Shown in pieces: positions 20,545-31,236 of a stretch of 64,000 bases of DNA; position 1 is the first letter of the stretch; each line of letters starts with the position of its first letter. A model generated the notes under the pieces. The model did no database searches. It had not been told where the DNA came from and was given only the letters and a program-made list of their open reading frames with translations. The translations under genes and the position numbers were made by a program. Source of the DNA: Paulinella micropora (taxonomy: Eukaryota > Cercozoa > Imbricatea > Euglyphida > Paulinellidae); contig WBZZ01001465.1 in assembly GCA_019918135.1 (NCBI GenBank), positions 108,501 through 172,500 on the forward strand, in the 5' to 3' direction.

Positions 20545-20800
20545 TCTTGACTGCATTGAAATTTGCACGCATGCATTGAAATCACTGCGAAATCTTCAAT
20601 GCATGCATTGAAATTCCCATGCATTTTGTATTGAAATGTTAATGCATGCATTGAAGTCATTTCGAAATGACTTCAATGCATGGATTGAAATTTCAATGCA
20701 TGCATTGAAGTCATTTCGAATTTTTTTATGCATGCATTGAAATGTCAATGCACTATGCATCATTCTGCATTGAAATTTCAATGCATGCATGGAAGTCACT
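20545..20800. repeat. 20-bp palindrome array B (intronic)
   Basis: About eight imperfect copies of TTTCAATGCATGCATTGAAA and half-copies with a GAAGTCATTTCGAA spacer. Lies between two transposase-like exons, so probably inside an intron ending ACTGTGCAG at about 20852. Confidence 0.8.
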
Positions 20801-20852
20801 TGCAAATTTCCGTGCACTCTTTACTGAAACCGTTGCTGTTATACTGTGCAGG

Positions 20853-21442
20853 TGTTAAGTTCCGCGGCGCTTTGAGTGGTGTAGCTGATTTTGACGTCAT
20901 ACGAGACACTTACCCTGACAACATGCACTTGTTATGGAATATGTTCCAGCGCCTCATCCAGACCACCTGGCTTTGGCAGCCAGGAGTTTTGAAGTCGAAA
21001 GGTGTGAATATCCAGTCTTTGCCTCCATTTGTGGCGCGAGATAAGCAAGCTGGTGAATCAGACCAGGTCTACGCCGCAGCCATCCAGAGGGAGGAAGCCG
21101 CTTACCAAGTCCGAGCCAATGCTGTTCAAGCGTGCATGGACTTGTACGCTCTCTTTGGACTCGATGAGGATGCAAGGTACGAAGTCTGCCGTCGATTCAA
21201 GAGCAGTGATCCGAGCACTTCCTCGTCAAATCGGCACAGGTTCCCCGTACAAGAATTTCGGAACTCTCGACATCGCCAGCGCCCACTTCTTTTTGCAATA
21301 CTGCAGCTGGATCTATGATGACGTACCAGGCGGCCATGCACCAGCCCAAGTGGAAATGATCAAGAAGATGTTCAGTCTTGCCAAGTTAGTCTCGCGAAAA
21401 GTCTACCATGTCACGTGGATAGGGGCTTGGGAGATTACATAG
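20853..21442 (+). pseudogene. CACTA-like transposase, middle exon
   Basis: After an ACTGTGCAG acceptor the frame reads GVKFRGALSGV then a DNMHLLWNMFQRLIQTTW segment. This resembles the D-x-MH region of Tnp2 transposases, where the acidic residue is part of the catalytic core. A helical stretch follows. The frame changes once near 21190-21230; the alternative frame then continues to about 21440. Confidence 0.4.
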
Positions 21443-21469
21443 TTCGACAGGTCCATAACACAAGCATAT

Positions 21470-21605
21470 GGGCATTGAAACTTCAGTCATGAATTTAAGT
21501 TTCAATGCGGGCATTGAAATTTCAATGCAGGCATTGAAAATACAATGCATGCATTGAAAATCCAATGCACCAATTGAAATTTCAATGCATGCATTGATAC
21601 TACCC
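21470..21605. repeat. 20-bp palindrome array C (intronic)
   Basis: Four to five tandem half- and full copies of TTTCAATGCATGCATTGAAA, ending 45 bp before the next exon. Confidence 0.8.
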
Positions 21606-21647
21606 TCAGACTCTTTATGCTAACTGTCTTTAAACTCCCTGTTGTAG

Positions 21648-22073
21648 GTGGTAGAAATTGCGGCTGGGCTGCCCAAAACAGAGCATTCGTACTGGCTGCA
21701 CCAGTTCTGTTGTAGAGTTCTTGTGCACATGAGAGATTGGGGCCCTCTACCGGAAGTGCAAGGTTTTGATCTGGAACACCAAGGAGGAGAACTCAAGAAG
21801 GAAGTGCACAATCTGAAACACTCGGAGGACACTTTCATGAACCGTTGGAGTAATGTGGCACCAATGTGGACCTTGCCCAGCTTGCGCCAGGCAAATCTTG
21901 ACGTCAAGGATAAGCTGATCATGCCAGGCTTCCGTTCCGGCCAGAAGAACCTCAGCTACGCATGCAACGTCGAACTCAAAGACGTGGCTAAGAACCTGAT
22001 TTTCAGCCGAGTGCTCTTGCCGAAACCAACAAGGCATTTCGCGGAGCTGCAGGAGTTTATGGACAGCTGCTGA
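21648..22073 (+). pseudogene. CACTA-like transposase, 3' exon
   Basis: After a CTGTTGTAG acceptor a 141-codon frame reads through LHQFCCRVLVHMRDWGPLP and ELKKEVHNLKHSEDTFMNRW, similar in layout to the conserved C-terminal domain (DUF4218-type) of CACTA transposases, to TGA at 22071. It is open throughout, unlike the 5' exons. Confidence 0.4.
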
Positions 22074-22097
22074 AGGCAGCTACCGGGTTGGAAAGGG

Positions 22098-22739
22098 TTG
22101 GGTCAGCGTCCAGTACTGACCGCAGCAAACATCAAACTAGCAAAGTTTATGAGGTACAAGGGATTCCTCATGATGTCAACCAGATCTACAAGGGGTGAGC
22201 GCTTTGGGGGTGGCTGCTGCTTTCTCACTGTTGAGAATATCAAGCAGACGTTCCCTCGCCGCTGCTGGGGAGTTACAGTGGCAGGCAGGTACGCAGCTGC
22301 AGTGCACTGGTATGCTCACATTGCGTATAATGGGTACGAGTGTGATTTGGTGAGAGTGGAACTTTTGCGCGCAAGAAAGCACGATGATCACTTGTGGGTG
22401 GGCGATACATTCCCTGTCCAACCATCCCTGACTTTTGTTCGTGTCAGCTTTCTTAACCTTCCTTGCATCGTCGCTCCGGTTCCGAACACACACACACACA
22501 CTCGATTCTATTTCATGGAATTAGATATCAGTGACTATCTGCCACCGGAATTGAAAGAAGAAATCGATCGGCGTGAAGGAGAAGAAGATGACGAACAGAA
22601 AGAAGGCGTCGCAGAAGAAGAGGAAGTTCAAGAATTAGATGAAGAAGATGATGTTCAAGAAGAATTAGAAGAGGAAGAAGAAGAAGAAGACATGTATGAT
22701 GACCGAAGTGAAGAAGAGGAAGGTGGAAGAAATGTATGA
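22098..22739 (+). CDS. Transposase-associated C-terminal frame, acidic tail
   Basis: A 213-codon frame with a beta-rich middle (GVTVAGRYAAAVHWYAHI ... CDLVRVELLRA), reminiscent of the DUF4216-type domain of CACTA proteins, and a strongly acidic Glu/Asp tail of about 65 residues. It starts 25 bp after the previous stop, so it is either the last exon or a second protein of the same element. Confidence 0.35.
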   Translation: MGQRPVLTAANIKLAKFMRYKGFLMMSTRSTRGERFGGGCCFLTVENIKQTFPRRCWGVTVAGRYAAAVHWYAHIAYNGYECDLVRVELLRARKHDDHLWVGDTFPVQPSLTFVRVSFLNLPCIVAPVPNTHTHTRFYFMELDISDYLPPELKEEIDRREGEEDDEQKEGVAEEEEVQELDEEDDVQEELEEEEEEEDMYDDRSEEEEGGRNV

Positions 22740-22854
22740 TGACATAAATGAAGACGGAGTGGAGCAATGATCAAAAAATTTAATTCACTGACTCGTTAAA
22801 CGTGTTATTTACTTACTAGTTCAAGGCGTTCTTGGTATTAAAATGATTACACTG

Positions 22855-23355
22855 CATTGATATACTGTTTATCAATGCATGCACTGAATTACCCATGTCA
22901 ATGCATGCATTGAAAATCAATACATGCATTGAAAATCAATGCATGCATTGAAAAGACACATTTCAAAGTATGCATTGAAATTTTAATGCATGCATTGAAA
23001 ATCAATGCATGCAGTGAAATACTGCTCAATTGACATTTTAATGCATGCATTGAAAATCAATGCATGCATTGATCTGTGCTGCATTGACATTTAAATGCAT
23101 GCATTGAAAATCAATGCATGCATTTAAACACAAATTTCTGTGCTGCATTGAAATTTTGATGCATGCATTGAAAATCAATGCATGCATTGAAACACACATT
23201 TCTGTGCTGCATTGACGTTTCAATGCATGCATTGATGCACATTTCCAGTGCATTGAAACGTCAATGCATTTCAATGCATCATGCATTGACGTTTCAATGC
23301 ATGAATTGAAACGTCAATGCACTGCATTGAAATTTCAATGCATGCATTGACATTA
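22855..23355. repeat. 20-bp palindrome array D
   Basis: The largest cluster: about 15 copies or half-copies of TTTCAATGCATGCATTGAAA and the variant TTTTCAATGCATGCATTGAAA, in pairs separated by an ACACATTTCTGTGCTGCATT spacer. It lies just beyond the end of the transposase region. Confidence 0.85.
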
Positions 23356-23792
23356 ACGTGTCATAGTGATATATATATAATATATACTGGTCCTGCCAAC
23401 GTACGGCTTCATTTACCCCCCCCCCCCCGGAGGGGTAAAATATCGTTTTTGTAATTAATAAAAACATGCCCATGTTAACAAGACGAAAATATGACATATT
23501 TTTCAAGTTTCAACTCGTGCTGGAAAAAAAACCTGAGTAGAAAATCGACTGGAAAGAAGAAATGAAGGGACGAAAAGCATGACAGGATTGTTTGTGCAGG
23601 AACTCGTGAGTGCAGATTGAAGAAGGGTAGCTTGGAAACCGGTCAAGTTGTAAAAGCCAAGCGGTGAGGTGCCGCGCAAATGGAAAGCGAACCCTTTCCG
23701 CGGGACAAACTCAAAAATCCGACGCATGAATTTCCAAGAAACAAAAATATGTCATATTTTTGAACTTTAATGACTACAAAAACTCGTAGCGA

Positions 23793-24956
23793 TTACCGGT
23801 TGGCAACAATGCACAAAGCTAAAGAATGCCCGAAAACCCTAAATTTGAACCCAAGACCGGAACAACCATCATCAAAGCTGTCAATGTAAACTAAAAAACG
23901 ACGTGCATTACGTTGTGTTCTGCTGGGAGGAAGAAGAAGCCCCCGACTGAATGAGAACCGAAGCTGCCATGTGGACCGGGCGCCACGTGCAGCTCTGCGC
24001 TCAGGTGGCCTTAAAGACTGCTGCACTGACTCGGAGGCGACAGTAGATGCTGATTCTGAAAATTGGGACACATCACTGTCAGAACTGTCTGAAGTGTCTC
24101 CAGCTTCGCTCTGCGCCATGCCGTCAGTGTCCTCGCCGTCAGCAGCAGGTGCCTCACCTCGGCGGTGTCTTCGGCGAGGGCGAGGCAAAATGCGGTTCTG
24201 GGATGGATGTGCCTTACCATCCGGCGGTCCATCCCCAGAAGACATGGAGGACGCTGTACTACTGAGACTAATCACACCTGACTCCGCACGGGCCAAATCA
24301 ACCCTTTCGTCTGGATCGTCAACGAGTCCGTCTTCAATGGCGGCACGAACAGTCACCAGCCAGTCCAAAACAGTGAGTCGACGACAACGATCCACGTTTT
24401 GAGCAAACTTCGGCAACACATCATTCATGACCTCGACCTTGAGATCGAAGGCAACAAGTCTTTGCTTCATGTCTTCTTTCGAATCCCAGTCAAGGGCTGC
24501 CCCGGCTGGGTACATTCTCGCACGGTCATGAACAATGTCCTCGATCAGATCAGACAGGAAGTTGTAAGCAATGGTGACTTCCTCACCTCGAGGGTGGATT
24601 TTTTGTCCTTCGAACTCAGAAGGAGGCGCAACATTGCCTCGACTGTGAGTTACCAGCAACAGGGTCTGCTCGACGTGCTTGACGTCGAATCGCATGGGGT
24701 CTGTGAGAGAGTGCCTGGCTACGGTGCTGAGGTTTGCTTCGCAACGCTCTTCAGAAAAGATCCGAGGGTCGTGACAAAAAGCCCTCCACGCCGGATGCTG
24801 GTGGCGCCTCCAGTAGTTGAGGGTCAGAAGGTGCAGGCACAAAACGTGCGAGTACTCGTTAGTTCTGAAGTGGAGAAGGACATGGAGGGCGCGATGCAAG
24901 TAAGCAAAAATCTGATCAGGCATGTTCTCCCTGATCACGCAGCCGAGATCTTGGGC
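23793..24956 (-). CDS. Last exon of a multi-exon gene, mobile-element type
   Basis: Begins after a TTTGTGTTTCAG acceptor and runs 388 codons to a stop at 23793. The first 110 residues are helical with NEYSHVLCLHLLTLNYW and a CHDPRIFSEERCEANLS segment; the middle has Asp/Glu- and Arg-rich sequence; the tail is Ser-rich with a serine-aspartate cluster and an Arg-rich end. Upstream exons on the same strand (25054-25377, 25412-25956) lead into it. The His/Trp and Asn/Tyr pattern resembles large proteins of unknown function (DUF6589-like) found in fungal and protist transposons. That resemblance is from memory and weak. Confidence 0.45.
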   Translation of the reverse strand, partial: AQDLGCVIRENMPDQIFAYLHRALHVLLHFRTNEYSHVLCLHLLTLNYWRRHQHPAWRAFCHDPRIFSEERCEANLSTVARHSLTDPMRFDVKHVEQTLLLVTHSRGNVAPPSEFEGQKIHPRGEEVTIAYNFLSDLIEDIVHDRARMYPAGAALDWDSKEDMKQRLVAFDLKVEVMNDVLPKFAQNVDRCRRLTVLDWLVTVRAAIEDGLVDDPDERVDLARAESGVISLSSTASSMSSGDGPPDGKAHPSQNRILPRPRRRHRRGEAPAADGEDTDGMAQSEAGDTSDSSDSDVSQFSESASTVASESVQQSLRPPERRAARGARSTWQLRFSFSRGLLLPPSRTQRNARRFLVYIDSFDDGCSGLGFKFRVFGHSLALCIVANR

Positions 24957-25053
24957 CTGAAACACAAAGAAGAAAAATATTGCATATTTTCAAACCTCAC
25001 AAACATGACTGGCTGATCACTGGCATGAACCACTCAAACAAAACCAGCAAACC

Positions 25054-25377
25054 TCAGAGGTTGGCCCTCTGCGCAGGGGTGAGCTCTTCATTGAACTGGA
25101 AATTGTCGAGCAGGTCAGCTTGAACGTGGGGGTAAGCAAGACGAACGTAGGCCATGACCGCCGAAAAAATCGTCTTGAGCCTAGGTTTGATCCTGAACTT
25201 TTTGGAAGGAAAAAGCTCGTGCCAAAGGGGCCCAAAAACCTGGCGCTTAAACTCACGCCAAATCAAGACACAAAGGAACTTGTGAACATGCCAATGGCCC
25301 AAGAAGACACACATCCAGGACTTCAAGTGCGACAAACCCCGGCTTCGATCGTACAAAGCATCAATTAAAAAAATATA
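25054..25377 (-). CDS. Internal exon of the same minus-strand gene
   Basis: An open frame of 107 codons with LGHWHVHKFLCVLIWREF and FGPLWHELFPSKKF: a His-rich helical segment of the kind expected at a metal-binding or nuclease core. The exon follows an AATATAG acceptor. Its frame reaches TGA at 25054, one base before a GAG|GTTTGC donor, so either the donor is used with a frame defect or the copy is damaged. Confidence 0.4.
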   Translation of the reverse strand, partial: YIFLIDALYDRSRGLSHLKSWMCVFLGHWHVHKFLCVLIWREFKRQVFGPLWHELFPSKKFRIKPRLKTIFSAVMAYVRLAYPHVQADLLDNFQFNEELTPAQRANL

Positions 25378-25411
25378 CTATATTTTTCGAATGCATGCAC
25401 AGAATTACTAC

Positions 25412-25956
25412 CTTGTAAATCCGCTTGTAAATGTTAGAATCTACAGTAATCTGCTGGAAACGCCAAACATCCGAACGGCGATGCTGTAAATCAAGTTTCG
25501 CGAGAAGTCTGATGAGGGCGTCATTCGACGCAATGTTCTGGTCCTCCATTCGCAGACCTTTGAAAACAACCGGTTCATTGCAGGGCCGGGTGTCGACCGA
25601 CAAATCCGCTGGCAAATAAAGCGGAATCCTGGTGCAATGTTTGGAGACAAAATCATCAAAAAATCGCTTGAAATCTCCGTTGTTGGTTTGAAGCTCTCTC
25701 ATGTTAGCTCGGGTCAAGGCAACGACCGCGTCATCAAACAAATCCTCTGGAAAAGCATCGACCTGGCCCACGCGAAGCACCATGCTGGGAGGGTTCTGGC
25801 GCTTAGATTTCAGAATTCCGAAGGCAGTCCAGAGGCCGTTGTTGTAGGGGCCACTCCCAACGTTCGGCACTCCGACGTTCCGAAACTTCAAGCTGGTCGC
25901 GAAGTTGTCGAAGCAAGTAGACTTCAGGTCGTCGGCTCGTTTCTCCTCCACACTGA
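25412..25956 (-). CDS. Internal exon of the same minus-strand gene
   Basis: Bounded by a poly-T TTTGTAG acceptor and an AAG|GTAGTAATT donor (phase 0). It encodes 181 residues beginning VSVEEKRADD, with a GSGPYNNGLWTAFG segment and a DSNIYKRIYK end. No catalytic motif recognised. The exon boundaries are among the best supported in this gene. Confidence 0.5.
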
Positions 25957-26366
25957 CTACAAAAAAAAAAAAAGGAAAAAAAAAGACATAAAAAACATGG
26001 AAAAAACAACAAAAAAACTCTGCAAACAGTTTGAGTGGTTCTTCCACTCTGCTTGGTCCCTCTGGACAGGGCACAATGGAAGATAAGACAATTAACGAAG
26101 CTTCAAGGGTCAGAAAAAGAGCATCGGCAACAAATTTTACTGCGGAAGAAATTTGTAATTTCTTGCCAACACCCTCCGCTAAATGAGAAACAAGTTTCAC
26201 CAGGGATGGCGTAGCGCCGAAAAAGTCAGCTACTTGTTTTTTTTCGGCGCTGCACACCCAGTAACGACCGTAGGGGTCAGATAAAGAATCGTAGCAGGAA
26301 ATTTTACCGAGGAAGAAATTTGTAATTTCTTGCCACAACCCTCCATCAGTAACGAAGCTTCAATGG

Positions 26367-27430
26367 TCAACAATGCAAGGTGGAGATTGTAACATTGTGC
26401 TTCAGAAGTAAACTCCACCTGGCATTGCTTTTCAGCCAGCCAGTAATTGGACAGACATGAGTCCGAAGACGACCAGCAAGAGTTTGAGTTTTTGCTCTTC
26501 TGGCCTTGTCCCAAAAGTCAGAAGAGCAAGAACTAGTTGCGACCGTAGACAGTGGTGATTTCTCTTCCTCGTCTTTTGCAAATATGATGGCCAAAAGACG
26601 AAGAAGAGCAGCAAAAACCAGTCCATCCGCAGAGAACCGAGATTTTTGTGATTGTTTACATCGAGGATTTGCAAAGGTTAAAGTACAAGTAATGAAAGGA
26701 ATTGTACTTGTGGGTTTCAGAAAACATTTCAGATAAGAAAAATATGTCATATTTTTCGAAACTACACTTGTTGGGAAGTACAACCAAGCGCAACATTTTT
26801 TCAAAAACAAAAAATATGGCATATTTTTGAAAACAGTTCATGCTCATCCATGCGTAAAGGAGGGGGAAGGAAAGAACCTTAGAGATGTTTTGATTTCCCG
26901 AAGGCGAATTTTGCGGCGGCGATCAAAGCTCCTGATCGGAATCACTCTTCCAAACGAGGACAAAACATCGAGTCCTTCCCTGCTCAGTCCTCGATGCTTG
27001 AGTTCAAGGCACAAGTCAAGCTCCCACTGGAGAAAACGCTGACCCTGTTGAAGCATGACGAAAAGAAGGAAGCACGAAAACGCTTGTCTGCCCTCCGACA
27101 AAAGAACTTGGGCGTCATGTTCTTCAATTTTGCGGAACTGACCGTTTTGATGCCTGACATGCGCTAACTTGTGCCAAAATCTGTAAAGTCTGTCAGGCGC
27201 GAACATTTTCACCCAAGCTTCGAAGCCGAAACCCAAGAAATCGCCTGACCACGAGTGACCACAAGAGAAAAAAATGCATTGAACGTGTTACAGGCAACTT
27301 AGTGGAGACAGCTTTCTTGATTTTCAGGTATTCTTCTGCGAACGTGTTGCAATCAGGAACAAAAGGAGTGCCTGAATCGATTTTGCCACTTCAACGAAGT
27401 GGCTTCTCAGCGCAGACAGGTAACCTCGCT
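26367..27430 (-). CDS. 5' portion of the minus-strand gene, boundaries unclear
   Basis: Two coding-like stretches: about 27430-26844 (GFGFEAWVKMFAPDRLYRFW, then helical Arg/Leu-rich sequence to 26844) and about 26690-26460 (SRFSADGLVFAALLRLL, then Ser/Lys-rich). A local duplication (about 26090-26180 and 26280-26390, sharing GAAGAAATTTGTAATTTCTT) lies downstream. Palindromes at 26740 and 26811 mark the presumed introns. I cannot fix the splice sites. Confidence 0.3.
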
Positions 27431-27839
27431 TAAGAACCTAATATTGTCAAAAAAAAAAAACAGAAGTGGCGAGAATGGTTTTACAAGGGTTGTCGGAAAA
27501 CACAAATATGGCATACTCCGACACCGGAACCTTTTCAAACAAATCCGTCCGGAAAAAAAGGTAAAAAATCACTTTCAAAGGATGTCTCAGAAAAAAAAAT
27601 ATTGCATATTTTCCAAAGTGGGCCGGTTTGAGCCCACACTCGGTGCCACCAAGGCACAAAAACCGGTTTCGGGCGTCAGTTTTTGGGAACAAGTGGCCGG
27701 ACTGGGTCCGTTTGCCATTTTCGATTGCATTTCACCATGAGAGTGACTTTCCGTCCCTATGAAAAAAAAACACATGTTTTCAGGCCTAACTTCATTTTTT
27801 TTTTGCTTCGTGACCGCTTCCGGTCAACTTGAGCACTTT

Positions 27840-28310
27840 TGTTCGGGTGTCTGGATTGTTGCACTCTCAAAACCTCGCTTTCCGAACACTACATTATGGG
27901 TGGTCCCTCTGTCGACGTCTTACATCACCTACAAATGGTGGGTCTCACCTGAAATGAAGCTCATTGTCTCTGAGTGTGAGTTTGGAAGAGAGCATGGGAC
28001 TGACCACACGGGTCACATCGAGAGCTCTTTCGATCTTGGTGTTGTGTGGAAGTTTTCGTTTAAGCTAAAAGGTGCTACTAGTTACAACTACAACCCTCGA
28101 CTTTGGCACGTCCAGGTGTGGGTCGACGACACAGGCCAAGACGAAGCTGGAGAATTCAAGACGTTTGCCTTGCTCGATGAACTGTGCCTCACTGAAGCTT
28201 ACTACGTGGGCTTTCCTGCGGATGTGACCTGGGACGAGAAGTTGTACGACATGTTCGCCAAAGGCCCAAACGTGGCAGCTCCTACAAGTCAGCATGCTCT
28301 CTCTCCTTTG
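27840..28310 (+). CDS. Possible first exon of the methyltransferase gene
   Basis: About 155 codons of beta-rich sequence with many Trp and Tyr (YITYKWWVSP, LWHVQVWVDDTG), consistent with a folded domain. It lies on the same strand as and just upstream of the methyltransferase exons. Start unknown; the frame is open from about 27781. Membership in the same transcript is inferred from spacing and strand. Confidence 0.35.
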
Positions 28311-28429
28311 TTCTAGTTGTTTGTTGTTGCTTTGTGTCTGTTGTTCTAGTTGTTGCTTGAATTTGAATAAGTTTCAATTATGTGCTGTGAGTTCATGGCT
28401 GCCATGCTTGCCCGAACTGTTTTTTTGGC

Positions 28430-28898
28430 TTCACAACATCCGCAAGGACAAGCCCGGTCTGGTGGAAGAAATGCAACAATTGATTGAGGACCTCCAGCAA
28501 GGAAAGCCAAGCGAAGTGAAGCAAACCATGAAGAGGTTTTTTCTGGAGCAGAAGAAGTACGTCTGTCTCATCTCGCTGCAGGACATGATCCTGGACCTTG
28601 CTGAAAACATGGGGTTTTTTGAAATCGACGGTGTTTACGTCGGCAAACAGTGGAAGGATTTGTGTGATTTCGTCGCCCAGCTTGACAACGATGAAGGCAG
28701 GGCAATCCTGAATCGCACTGTGGACATCCTCTACCTGCAGAAAAAGAAGGACCGCTCCCTCCTGGACAACCTGGAAAATTACGTCAAGACCTGGATCCAG
28801 GCAGCACTCAAATGTCTCTCAGGCGAAGAAGTCGAACAGCCACATGTTCGGAGACCTCCTATTGCATGCTCTTGAAGACTTTGTTTGAAAATATATCT

Positions 28899-28935
<37 letters not shown>

Positions 28936-30207
28936 TTGATAGGCAACCATCTCTGAAGATCAGCAGATCCATTTTGGCAACGCTACGATTCTGGTGCAGG
29001 ACATGTTCAACATGGCATCCAACTCTGATCTAGTGCATGGCAATTTTGGTCTCATTTTTTTCCATTAATTGAAAATATGCAATATTTTTCTTTTTTGGTT
29101 TTCCTCATTCCTTGTGTTTGTGTCTTGTTTGATCCAGACCTGCTTTACGCTGACTTTCCTTATAATATTTCCGACCTTGTTGCTGACACTACTGAAATCA
29201 ACAAGGAAAGGGGCATCAAATTGCTGAATCCGTTCGGTGTTGTCTGCAATGTTAACAAGCGCGCAGTCGTTTTTCATCACCATCTGTCCCAGTACAACCT
29301 CTTGGTGGAAGCTTTGTAACAGTGCGGCTTCGGAACAATCGAGCTTGTGTTCTGGTACAAGGAGAAGCACAACTACCAGGGACACGTCCAGAAGTGGATC
29401 AAGGCAGTGGAGTGCATCATGGTGGCGTTCTACCCGGCGCAGAGTGTATTTCAGCTCAATCTCTCCAGGAACCCGCTTGATAGTCACAATGTTTACTCTG
29501 TTGCGGTCCCAACGAAAAACAGAAAGTCACTGGGGAGGCCGGACGAACGAGCCAACGCTTTTGAAAAACCCACGGAGTTGTCTAGACAAATCCTTTCTGA
29601 TGTTCTTCCCCCGCAGAGCAAGGTGTTGGTTGCTTGCATGGGCTCTGGCTCGGATGTCATCGGCGCCCTTCAGGCTAACATGATCGTCACCTGCTTGGAC
29701 ATCGATGCTGGTCAGGTTCAAAACGCCAAGGATCGCGTCCGCAAGTTTCTGGAGCCCGGTTCTAAAAAGGGCAGGCCGCCCAAAGCAGCTGTGGAAGGAG
29801 AGCTCCCTGTGGACAAGGTGGAGGAAAAAGAAGAAGACACGGAAGACGATGACGACGGGAAGGTCGACCAGAAGCTTGTAAAGCAAGGTTATATTGGAGG
29901 AAACAAGTCTTCTGTCCACGCCACATGCTGCATGTGCGAGACCACGTTTAACGTGCGGGAGTTTGACAGCACCGCTTGCCAGAAATGCAACAGCACGTTG
30001 CACAAAGGGTGGTGGATGACCGGCGCCAAGCTGAAAGATGGCAGTGATAAGTACGATCAATGCGAGTACAACTGCGGCCTAGAGGAAGGCGATTGCGACA
30101 ACGATGAAGGCTTGCGTGCGGATGGTTCCTTCTGCTCCGAAGATTGCTACTACGGTTGGCATCTCATGATGATGCATTCGTCTGCCCCTCTTCCCGCTGC
30201 TACATAG
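28430..30207 (+). CDS. Amino-DNA methyltransferase, AT-hook-like, zinc finger
   Basis: Exons: about 28430-28844 (helical domain), 28943-29048, 29138-30207. The 29049-29137 intron (89 nt, phase 1) splits the codon before LLYADFPYN, a DPPY-type catalytic motif with Phe at position 2. About 130 residues later come EKPTELSRQIL and then VACMGSGSDVIGA, a motif I (FxGxG-type) SAM-binding loop. The order DPPY - KP - motif I is that of beta-class N6-adenine/N4-cytosine methyltransferases. The tail has KKGRPPK, an AT-hook-like stretch, an acidic run, and a Cys-rich zinc finger (CCMC ... CQKC ... CSEDC). Such enzymes methylate the exocyclic amino group of adenine or cytosine in DNA. An in-frame TAA lies at 29317-29319 between the two motifs, so this copy may be inactive. 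Confidence 0.6.
29049..29137 (+). other. Intron in methyltransferase gene, with palindrome
   Basis: Donor G|GTCTCATT, acceptor GATCCAG|AC, phase 1; joining restores a continuous NFDLLYADFPYN reading. It carries a GAAAATAT/ATATTTTTC inverted repeat at 29071-29090. Confidence 0.65.
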
Positions 30208-30419
30208 TAATGCACCTGGATTCGGGCACTGTTTTCGAAATATGTTATATTTTTCGAAAGTACGTTTTCATTAAATTGATCGTTTTGTTTCATTGTTTTA
30301 ATTTGCCTGAACGTTATCGTGTCTCCGGACCGGTTCAAGACTTTCGATCTCGTTTTGCACCGGTACTTGTAGTGTGTTTGACGACGTCAGTTCCGGAAAA
30401 TATGTTATAAAAATCACTT

Positions 30420-31236
30420 GCTCGAGCCAAAATTGCAATGCTACATTGTTTTTCGATGGCTGAAACTGCTTTCATGATATTTTTTCACGTTGACCCCGGG
30501 TAAAACAGAAAATTTTGATACTTTACAGATATTTTTTCCCCCGAATTCCCGTACGATGGCAGGACTAAAATATATATATACATATATATATATACTGTAC
30601 TAGATCAGTAGATCTAGATATATATATGTGCGCATGCTATAGCTATGCATATGCGCATGCATATGCATATGCATGACGTACGCGTTTTTTTCACGTTTAC
30701 GTATACCCCGGTTAAAACAGAAAAATTTAATATAATATTATTACAGATATTTTTTTAACCCCTAAATTGAGATCTAAATTGCCGTACGTTGGCAGGTCGA
30801 AGTAGTAAGATTAGCTGAAGCTAGTGAAGCCAAACCGGTACCTCATATCAGTCATATGCATCCTCATCGCCGAACTTCCAGTCTCCCGAAAATGGAAATC
30901 ATAACCGAAAAAGCTGGTTTTGCTGCGCAAGCTTGCAAAAACTTCATTTCACATCATACCATACATTCCATGAGCGCTCCCCTCTCTCCTAGGTCTCTTT
31001 GTGTTGGAAATACACAAGACCTAGATTGTGCATGATATTATTGTGCGTATATTGTGCATGGAATATGCGTGATTGTGCATGATGTGGCGATGCATTAGAT
31101 GTAAATTTGTGTGCGTTATGATATCGAGTGTGTGGGTGTATATTATTTCTCATCCCTCACTCACCATCCCCCAAGCGAAAAGACATTATCAGTAAGACTT
31201 CAAGTACTTCAGTATAAGTGGGTGGGCGGGTGGGAG
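30420..31236. other. Gene-free AT-rich DNA
   Basis: Contains a duplicated CGTTTACGTATACCCCGG/GTTGACCCCGG-AAAACAGAAAA segment (about 30490 and 30700), TA/TATG/GCATATGC palindromes at 30570-30680, and the first copy of an ~80-bp direct repeat (about 30912-30992; the second is at about 31403-31481). Confidence 0.5.

Larger units (their letters stand above)
23480..30420. repeat. Dispersed AAAATATGNCATATTTT palindromes
   Basis: About ten copies of a ~20-bp AT-rich palindrome, consensus AAAATATGNCATATTTT, near 23485, 23746, 24973, 25369, 26739, 26811, 27594, 29071, 30237 and 30398. Several lie inside predicted introns (24973, 25369, 29071) and others flank the gene pair (23485, 23746, 30237, 30398). 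They are absent from exons and, as far as I can see, from the rest of the window. Confidence 0.65.

Noticed and set aside
18526-23355. CRISPR array, because of regularly repeated palindromes.
   Set aside because: Spacers are not unique or of constant length, the repeats lie in introns, there are no cas genes, and the DNA is eukaryotic.
1-30207. Stop-codon reassignment in the host, suggested by in-frame TAG, TGA and TAA in several genes.
   Set aside because: All three stops occur inside genes, an intron removes two of them (485-619), and clean genes end with each of the three codons. Nonsense changes, introns or errors explain the cases better.
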